Source: Hemerocallis citrina (taxonomy: Eukaryota > Streptophyta > Magnoliopsida > Asparagales > Asphodelaceae). From it: 64,000 bases of DNA. Below the pieces are notes generated by a model. The model was not told the origin of the DNA. It searched no databases and was given only the letters and a program-made list of their open reading frames with translations. The stretch spans positions 48,915,712-48,979,711 of the forward strand of contig CM030365.1 in NCBI GenBank assembly GCA_017893485.1, read 5' to 3'. Position numbers and translations under genes: made by a program. This document shows, one piece after another, positions 56,740 through 64,000 of this stretch; the first letter of the stretch is position 1, and every line of letters begins with the position of its first letter.

Positions 56740-58010
56740 CCAATAAATAAAAGTTTAGTTTCTCAAATTTCTTTTCAAAATGGCTTTCGTACACGACGCC
56801 TTAAAATGGTGTTCCAATCTCGAGGCCATTGCGGATTTCTCTGCAAACACGGCCTAAGTCTCAGTGCCTTGAAATGGTGCTCTAACTCCGAGCTCATCGT
56901 GATTATCTCTACAATCGGAGCTCGTTTTCGCACCTTGAATTGGTATTCCGACTCCTAGGCTATTGCAGATTTTTCGCTAAACATGGTCCTCACCTTTGCG
57001 CCTCAAAATGATGCTTCGATCCCAAGGCCATTGTGGATTTCTCTGCAAACACGACCCAAGTCTCAATGCCTAGAAATGAAGCTTCGACTCCGAGCTCGTC
57101 GCGGTTCTCTCTACAATCAGAGCTCGTCTTCATGCCTCAAAATGGAGCTTTGACTCCAAGGCTATTAAAGATTTCTCTGCTAAACATGGCCCTCACCTTT
57201 GCGCCTCGAAATGGCGCTATGATCCTAAGGCCATTGTGAATTTCCTCGCAAACACGGCCTAAGTCATAGTGCCTCGAAATGGTGCTCTGACTCCGAGTTC
57301 GTCATGGTTCTCTCGGCAATTGGATCTCGTCTTCGCACCTCAAAATGACACTTCGACTCTGAGGCTATTGCGGATTTCTCCGCTGAACATGGCCCTTTTC
57401 TTTGCACGTAGAAATGGCCATCCAATCACAAGGCCATTGCAGATTTCTCCAATAACATGGCCCAAGTCTCAATGCCTCGAAATAGCACTCCAACCCTGAG
57501 TTCTTCGCGGTTCTCTCCGCAATCGGAACTCATCTACGCACCTCGAAATGGTGCTCCGACTCCGAGGCTATTGTGGATTTCTTCACTAAACATGGCCTTC
57601 ACATTTGTACCTCAAAATGACGCTCTGATCCCAAGGTCATTGTGGATTTCTTTGCAAACACGTCCCAAGTTTCCGTGCCTCAAAATGGTGCTACGACACC
57701 GAGCTCGTCGCGGTTCTCTCTGCAATTGGAGCTCGTCTTCGTGCCTCGAAATGGTGCTCATACTTTGAGGCTATTGCAGGTTTCTCTGCTAAACATGGCC
57801 CTCACCTTCGTGCCTCAAAATGGGGCTTCGATCCCAAGGCCTTTGCGGAATTCTCTGCAAACACGACCCAAGTCTCAATGCCTCGAAATGGTGCTCTGAC
57901 TCCGACCCTGTTGTGGTCTCCGCACTCAAAACTCAAGCCTCGGATGTTGAGCCTCGAAATGGCACTCCCACTCCAAGGCCGTCACAAGTTCCTTCCCAAA
58001 TTCTGACATA
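56740..58010 (+). repeat. 67-bp tandem repeats with a 201-bp higher order
   Basis: Monomers share CCTCGAAATGGTGCTCCGACTCCGAG-like starts (only the core is conserved). Three monomer types alternate: one with GCAAACACGGCCCAAGTCTC, one with CGCGGTTCTCTC and CAATCGGAGCTCGTC, one with GCTAAACATGGCCCTCACC. The second type recurs near 56905, 57106, 57306, 57509 and 57711, i.e. every 200-203 bp. It lies between integrase and the antisense gene. All ORFs here are repeat artefacts. Confidence 0.92.
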
Positions 58011-58104
58011 AAAGACTAAGACATGAACAAAACATTTTCATTGGAAGGAAACATATTACATCATTTGGGGTTACATAAATTCTTACAAAATAGGGCTCGA
58101 GGCC

Positions 58105-58261
58105 CTAACCATCAGAATCCGCTTCGGTAGGCCCAGATCCCAGATCAGCCGCTTCTCTCCCCGAGAGATGAGCCACTACCCATGGCACTTCAAGATCCCC
58201 TCTAATATTGGTGACACTAGGAGATCCGACTACTCTGCTCTGAGCGTCCCCAGGAGCTACC
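58105..58261 (-). pseudogene. Presumed last exon of the copy 2 antisense gene
   Basis: Read leftward, a frame APGDAQSRVVGSPSV ends with GSGPTEADSDG and a stop at 58105-58107. AT-rich, 3'-UTR-like sequence follows before the tandem array. Its upstream border coincides with foreign sequence at 58262, and its phase does not fit the donor at 59847, so the connection to exon 5 is uncertain. Confidence 0.45.
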
Positions 58262-59800
58262 ATTTAGGGACAAACCCCTAGGTACAAATTCGCAACAAGT
58301 AGTATAGATAAGTGAAAAAGGTGTCGAACCCACAAGGACTAATTATTTTATTGAGTACCGAAATTATTAGATAAGCCACTATTTGGAAAACCGAATTTTA
58401 ATAAATAAAACAACTAAATTAAATTAATCTAAAAATCTAACTAAATTAATTTAAAGGTGCAGAATCAGAAATTTTTATGATTTGTTAATGGCCAAATTAA
58501 TTCTAGGGCTATTGATTTTACCTAATTAATCCCACACAATTTATAATTCCATGTGAATAAAAAGATTATTTTTCCAAGTTGTAGACCAAAATCCCCAAAT
58601 TATTCAATGCTTTCCCTCGAACAACACCAAAAATATCTCCAACTAACAGTTTGTCATAGTTCATGCACAAATTTAATTAATTGAAGACACATTAAGTTCT
58701 GTGGATTTCTTAACGGTTGCATTAATCACGGCAAATCATCTCTAATTTCGCTCAATCAATGGTATTTAATTTTATAGTTCTAAATCACAAATTACCTCTC
58801 GGTCTTTCCATGATCCAATAAATCATACAATAGTTGACCAAACAATTGTAAGCATTAAACACAAAAGTCAAACACACAACCGTGGAAGAATAGAAAAATA
58901 ATATGGAATTAAAATTGTGTTATCAAAACTAGGTTACATCAAAGCCCTAGAAAAATAAAATTTAGTTCATAATAAATTTGCAACTAACAAATACTGTCTT
59001 GGATTGCATTATAAAAGATTAGAGAAAGAAAAGAAATACAAAAGGGACTATTTTTATAAAAGAAATTGCAAACCAAACGCCTCGAAAAGCGCACAGCCAA
59101 AGTCAAATCCCTTCTCTCTCTCCTCTGTCTGTCCCGTTCTGATGACGTCAGCCGCCTTCGAATTGCACACCCATGTCACCGTACCGAAGTCCCTGCCGAC
59201 GTCAAGCAAAGCCCAGAGGGAGCTGTTTCTCGCAATCTCTTTTTTTCAATATTTTTTTTCTTTCGTTTTACCTGGTGTCCAAGCCGCCACCCTAACTTTT
59301 CTTGACGCCCATCACCTCACCTACCAACTCTCACACCTGTTCATTATATAGGAAAAAGTAGATTAGGGTTAGGTTAGGTAATTTAGTTTAGTTAGTTAGT
59401 TAATTAATTAATTAGAATATTTATATTAAGATTAATCTATTAATTTAATTAACTAATTTTTTAACTCTTTGCTCACCCATCAATCTGTACTGTTTTTTTA
59501 AAATTATATAAATTGATAATAGTATTTTCTAATGACTTTTTTATGAACCAAATTTTAAAATTCGAAATTCATCAAACCAATAAAAATTTAACAATCATTG
59601 TGCTTGTTTTGTTTGTTGATTTTTACCGAAAATATTCACCTTTTTCATCAAAAAATCTTATTCCTTCAAAAATAATTAATTAACTAAAAAATATGGAAAT
59701 AAGATGAGTACAAATATTTATATAAACAATATAGACGAATACAAGCAATTTTTATGGGTAAATGAGTACAAATATTTATTTAAAAATTAGATACATCAAT
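58262..59800 (-). mobile_element. LTR-like insertion in the antisense gene
   Basis: AT-rich sequence unlike its surroundings. Read leftward its end has TCCTTGTGGGTTCGACACC, CTATACTACTTG and GGGGTTTGTCCCTAAATG, a pattern common near the 3' end of plant LTRs. A leader-like CT-rich part is at 59090-59240. Termini and a target duplication were not established, so both limits are approximate. The ORFs at 59004-59351 are not supported. Confidence 0.4.
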
Positions 59801-59847
59801 AGGTCCAATCTCAAGAATGGACTCCAAAAGCTTGAAGCAGGGCTCAC

Positions 59848-61916
59848 CTTTCTGAGCTTAAATCTCAACTGATATATCTCCAAGTCTTTCTCCACAAGCA
59901 TCTGCCTGAAGATGAGGTATGAGGATTCCCCTCCAATGTCCAGGGAGCACATCCCCCCTGACTTGGGTGAGACCAGGTTGACGTCGGGGATAGATGCTTT
60001 CAGACGAGCCAACTCTTCTGCCACCTCTTGTGACCTTCGGATATGGAGCCCAAATACCTCCTCCTTGTCGCTTGTTTCCTTTCGAAAGCAGGCGATGATA
60101 TCCTCAGCCAGGCTTAGCTGATCTTGGAGGGCCCAGATCTCTTCCTCGTAGCCACTTCCCTGAGGCTCGTACCTAATGATCTGATCAACAAAACAATTCA
60201 CTTTGAGACTCAGTAGAATGCGTGAAACATGGACCCAAAGTGTATGATTTCTCATTAAGCAAAATGATTACAAAAAGCGGTGGCCAGTCCGCGATTGGCG
60301 ACAATACAGAGTGGCCAGTCCGCGATTGGCAACAATACAATATTAGGGTGAGGGGGCACCTCCCGAGAAGACAAATGAACATCCTTTTCCCTGACCATTT
60401 CACGATCTCCTCAGTCGAAGGCCTCATTCGAGGGCTCCCTCACCTCCTCAAGACCCAATGGCTGTCCCATACCCTCTTTTGCTGAAGGTATCTCAGCAGG
60501 AGTCGGGGGAATATTGCCAAGTTTCGGCTCGAAAGATAAACAACTAAGGTCAATGTCGGGATACCTCTCCCTTACGCTCCTAGGGGCCTGCTCGTAACCC
60601 CGATCATCTTCTATGATGATCTGGTCTGTAGAATCCTCGAGTTCTGATCTCACCCTCACCAGTTCTGCCTCTATCTCCCTCTTTTCGACCATTAAGATCC
60701 CATGAGCACAGTTCCCCTCCTTTAAGTCGTCTTCCATCTCCTTCACCTTCTTCTCCAGCACCTCCATACGATCCTTCACGTCTTGCCACTTCCGATCGAG
60801 CCGCTTCACCCTCTGATTTGCACTCTTTTGTAGGAGCTCGTATTGTCTTTTCATCTCGGCCCCATAAAGCATGGCCTGGAGGAGGATAAAGCACTTGAGA
60901 AAAAAGAATGCGGGAATATGAAACCCAAGAAAGAAACCTACCATGATGGAACCTTGGGCAAACCTAAGGTAGATCAAAGTGGTGGTTTTCAAATTAAGGA
61001 CCTCCTGCGTCTCGGTGAGGCAATATTCTCCACTACTTCGAGAGCCAACCAAGACTCCATCATAGAATCTAACTCCTTCATGGACTAGTTGGTCTGAAAG
61101 TCTCCTCGGTCTGACCGAGAAGGGGGATTTACAATGTTAGGTGGAACGGCGGAAGGGGAGACTCGGCCAACTCAGTGGCCCTCAAGATCTCTCACTCGGC
61201 TGTCCTCTCAGAGATTCTAATGAATCGTGGAACGGCGGAAGGGGAGACTCGGCTAACTCAGTGGCCCTCAACAATCTCTCGCTCGGCTGTCCTTTCGGAG
61301 ATTCTAATGAATCTTGAATCGTTAAAGGGTTTGGATATCTTCATCTAGCCCGGCCGCCCTTCTGGAGAAGCCTCATCCATCCTCTTACCGTTACAGTCCA
61401 CCACTATTACCCCATTCAACTCCGATATAAGGGCCGCGACATCGTCAACCATAGCTGCAAGAGGGCAAACATGATAAGAGGAAAAGGGAGAAGGGAAATG
61501 AGATAGAAGGAGAGGGCTTATGAGGAGCAAAGGAACTCAGGCCACACTCTTCCAGCATGCCTTCCGTCACTCTGGACTGACTAATCAATACCGTTCCCAT
61601 TTTCAAACAGCCTTGAGAACTCGACGTACTCCACCGAAGTCAAGTCATGAGGCTTCGGGTTATTCCTCGCGGGGTGCTCGTACGACCACCTAGTGGGTAT
61701 GTCCCAAGACTCAGATTTATAAACGATAAAATACTTGGTCTTCCACTCCTTAATGGAATTGGGATGGCCAAGCACCACCCGGTAACCCTGTTGAGGAGAG
61801 ATGTACCACCGATTCTGGTCCCCGGGAAGGGCCCTCAACCCTAGACAGGTCTGAAAATACTTAAGGTTCGGCGGAAGTTTCTTCTCATTGCATAGCATGA
61901 TGAAGCTAGTCAACTG
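59848..61916 (-). CDS. Antisense gene of Tat copy 2, five exons, truncated both ends
   Basis: Read leftward, five predicted exons keep one open frame: 61916-61592, 61454-61389, 61093-60942, 60875-60444 and 60180-59848. Donors (G|GTATTG, G|GTAAGAG, ATG|GTAGGT, GAG|GTGAGG, AAG|GTGAGC) and acceptors (CCCTCTTGCAG, GACTTTCAG, CCTCCTCCAG, TTGTTGATCAG) fit the consensus and the phases agree. Exon 1 encodes CNEKKLPPNLKYFQTCLGLR and SIKEWKTKYFIVYKSE, a pattern of the domain annotated as putative plant transposon protein. Exons 4-5 are charged coiled coil (KWQDVKDRMEVLEKKVKEMEDDL). The 5' end is cut by the LTR at 61917 and the 3' end by the insertion at 58262. About 436 residues are covered. The function is unknown; antisense extra ORFs are documented in Tat elements. 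Confidence 0.7.
61141..61312. repeat. 86-bp tandem duplication in a predicted intron
   Basis: Two copies starting GTGGAACGGCGGAAGGGG at 61141 and 61227, inside the intron between exons 2 and 3 of the antisense gene; they differ at a few positions. Confidence 0.92.
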
Positions 61917-64000
61917 TGTAGCGCCCCGAATTTCAACATAAAAAATACCAGGCACAATCCAGACTTGCTTCAATGTAACTTAAACACAACACAATAATAC
62001 AAGGAAATAAAAACTTTCATTACATCAGTTCTCATTACAATGCACAACGAAAATTAATACACAATTAATACAACTTGTTCCCACATTCAAACTCCACTCT
62101 TCACATAAATCCAAGCTTTAACTCTTTTTCAAGTCACTCACTTTCAAATCCTGCTAAACTATTAAAAATATAGGCATGTCAGTCACATGTAATTGATGCA
62201 ATGCTGATAAAGCAGCGATCCTCCAAAGTCTCACAACCAAAAACTTGTTGCACAAAAATAAAACAATAATGGAAAGATTCATAAATCAACAAGTGAAGCT
62301 AAACTAAATGAATACGTGTGTGTTAAGAAAACAAAAGAAAAATACATAAAACAATGTCAAAGGAAAACACAAATGTATACAATGCTCACTAATGCACACT
62401 TGTTCGGATTCAATGCCGCCCATACAACATAGGTCCGAGGGCAAACCCTTAGTGTTCAGATCATTATAGGGTTTAATCCCTCGTTATACAAAACTTTTAA
62501 CTTAAGATTTATACATTCTGTGAGTATCTGGCCCACACCCATATAATTCTGAAGGTTAATCTCTATCCACAGATAATTCCTAAGACTATTTCACTCACAT
62601 GGAAATCTTCGAGAATACCCCACACCACAAGTCATCATGGCACCTCATCACACAAACATCTCATGAGCGTCGCCTCGATCCCGATAATTCTAGAGATCAA
62701 TCCCACATCGTAGATGATCTGAAGACACTTCCACTCACATTTCAATAATTCTGGGGATCATCTCATACTACAGATCATATAGAGCCCCCCCATACTCATG
62801 TTTACTTTTACTTCATCATATCTCCAACTAGTGTCAGTCCTTAAGTTCAAACCTAGACAACCACAACCGTTTAGAGCTAGCTCACCCTACAGAACTTAAC
62901 TCAGTCAATCATGAGCATTAGTCGACACGGGCTCATTTCCAAAATCAAATAATCTCAACTGCCGGTGTCTAGGGTTCTGCTCAGCCTCTGGAGCTCTCAC
63001 ATTCATAATCCTTCTCTAGGGTTCTTTCCAATAACCGTAATTTCTCAAATTATCCACAACTTAATTCATTCATTAATCTTTCCTTCTTTTACTCATTTCC
63101 AAACATATACAAGTTCTCACATAGTTTCATTAATCTCAAATTAATGCATCAATACCCCATTTTAATTCATCTCATCAAATATAAAATTTCAATAACAAAT
63201 AGATCACTATAAAATCTTTTCTTCAAAATAAATGAACAACAACTTCCATAATTGTTAATTTCATTTATGGAAACAAATTCAAAATTACCAAAATATTCTC
63301 ATCTCAACTTATAACATTTCTTTCCATATTTGAAACTCCAATATTAAATTCTGGGATTTTAATTCATTTAAAACTAAAACACCTCAAAAATCTGAAATTT
63401 TATTCCTCAAAATCTGAAACTTTATAGTTCAAAAATATGAAACTATAGTAATTTAAAATCTGAAATTTATGTCTTCTATAATATGAAAACATATCCTTCA
63501 AAACTGAAATATATATACTCTTCAAAAACTTATATTTATACTCTTCCAAAACATAGATTTTCATCATACAATTTGCAACTCCAACATACAGAAATCTGAA
63601 ACTTGTGATGATAAAATTTGAAACTTCATTTCATAAAAATATGAAACTAGATATTATAAAATTCAAAAACTTATCCTCACATCTTGATAATTAAATCAAT
63701 AGAACTATATACAAAAATAGAATCTAACTATAACACATTTAATTGATCTTCACTCTAGGGTTTATCTTAACCCTAGCACTTACCCGAGCCTCCTTAATAT
63801 GCAGGCCAAAACCTGCACTTCAAGTGCTGGTCAAAACTATACTTCATGTGCTGGCCGAACCCTCCCCCTTCACTGTTCAAACCCCAGAACCCTAACCCTT
63901 GATCAAAGCAACCCGAAACTCTAGATTGCCTTCAACCCGATATTCAAATGATCTCAATACCCATTAATTCATGTACTTTTAAATCATGAAATTTATTCTA
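61917..64000 (-). mobile_element. Reverse-oriented long LTR, runs off the window
   Basis: It begins TGTAGCGCCCCGAATTTC, the same reverse LTR end as at 37126, and splits exon 1 of the antisense gene. Five bases before it (AACTG) are the expected target duplication, whose partner is outside the window. It has the family landmarks: a decayed palindrome at 62178-62200, a GAGGGCAAACCCTTAG region near 62440, a repeat zone at 62550-62790 and then AT-rich sequence. Whether it is solo or part of a full element cannot be seen. Confidence 0.8.

Larger units (their letters stand above)
25581..64000 (+). mobile_element. Tat-lineage Ty3 retrotransposon, copy 2 (runs off the window)
   Basis: It starts with TGATATGGGTAAAAA, which aligns to the LTR start of copy 1. 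Stripped of insertions, the order is 5' LTR (25581-25631 plus 31828-32345), primer site (32353), gag start (32452-32684 plus 36228-36475), end of RT and RNase H (36476-37125), second RNase H (40813-41578), integrase (55650-56690), tandem repeats (56740-58010) and an antisense gene (58105-61916). The 3' LTR is beyond the window. A second RNase H before integrase and an antisense ORF are marks of the Tat lineage. The large deletion from gag to RT and many stops make it defective. Confidence 0.85.

Noticed and set aside
56728..58011. Several ORFs with repeating PRNGAL/SSRFSLQ-type residues
   Set aside because: Translation artefacts of the 67-bp tandem repeats; they occur in all three frames.
60411..61052. 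Single 213-codon ORF with a membrane segment in the antisense gene
   Set aside because: The hydrophobic part (about 60876-60941) is bounded by good donor and acceptor sites and is better read as a 66-bp intron.

Overview
The window is nuclear DNA of a flowering plant, most likely a eudicot with a large, repeat-rich genome; I cannot name the species. It is AT-rich, has microsatellites and intron signals, holds one recognisable plant-specific transcription factor gene, and is otherwise made of plant transposon families (hAT, MULE, Helitron, LINE, and above all Ty3-type LTR elements with very long LTRs).

Layout. Positions 1-2630 hold decayed hAT elements. Positions 2781-5900 contain the one clear host gene, a CIN-class TCP gene (TCP2/TCP24 type) on the minus strand with a miR319 target site, a predicted leader intron and an upstream promoter region. 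Beyond it lie a deleted MULE (9-bp target-site duplication, TSD) and a tandem duplication of host sequence. From 7914 to the end, almost everything is two Ty3/Tat-lineage retrotransposons that have been invaded repeatedly. Tat copy 1 (7914-24918, TSD CTTTC) keeps LTRs, gag, 3' tandem repeats and a piece of an antisense gene, but no pol. Tat copy 2 (from 25581 past the window end) keeps a broken gag, the end of RT, both RNase H domains, integrase, a 201-bp higher-order tandem array and an antisense gene.

Almost all of the invaders are 3-4 kb LTRs, mostly solo. I could resolve most of them by exact or near-exact 5-bp TSDs: 16474-24020 (CCTCG) holding 18353-21986 (AAAAG); 25632-31827 (ACGAA/ACGGA) holding 26350-29406 (CATAA); 32685-36222 (CCTTC); 37126-40807 (TCAGC/TCTGC); and 41579-55644 (AAGTG) holding a complete 11-kb non-coding element with two LTRs, 43267-54325 (ACTAA), which resembles a LARD. 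That element itself contains two Helitrons, a MITE and a LINE fragment.

Most interesting signals: an intron-containing antisense gene whose five predicted exons share one open frame while the sense-strand pol beside it is riddled with stops; a splice-donor-like site 170-470 bp downstream of the TATA box in many of the long LTRs, with a matching acceptor directly before the first ORF of one element; a conserved palindrome near the 3' end of the long LTRs; and paired tRNA-like modules at the same place in two different LTRs. All homology calls are from memory of the families; no search was run.
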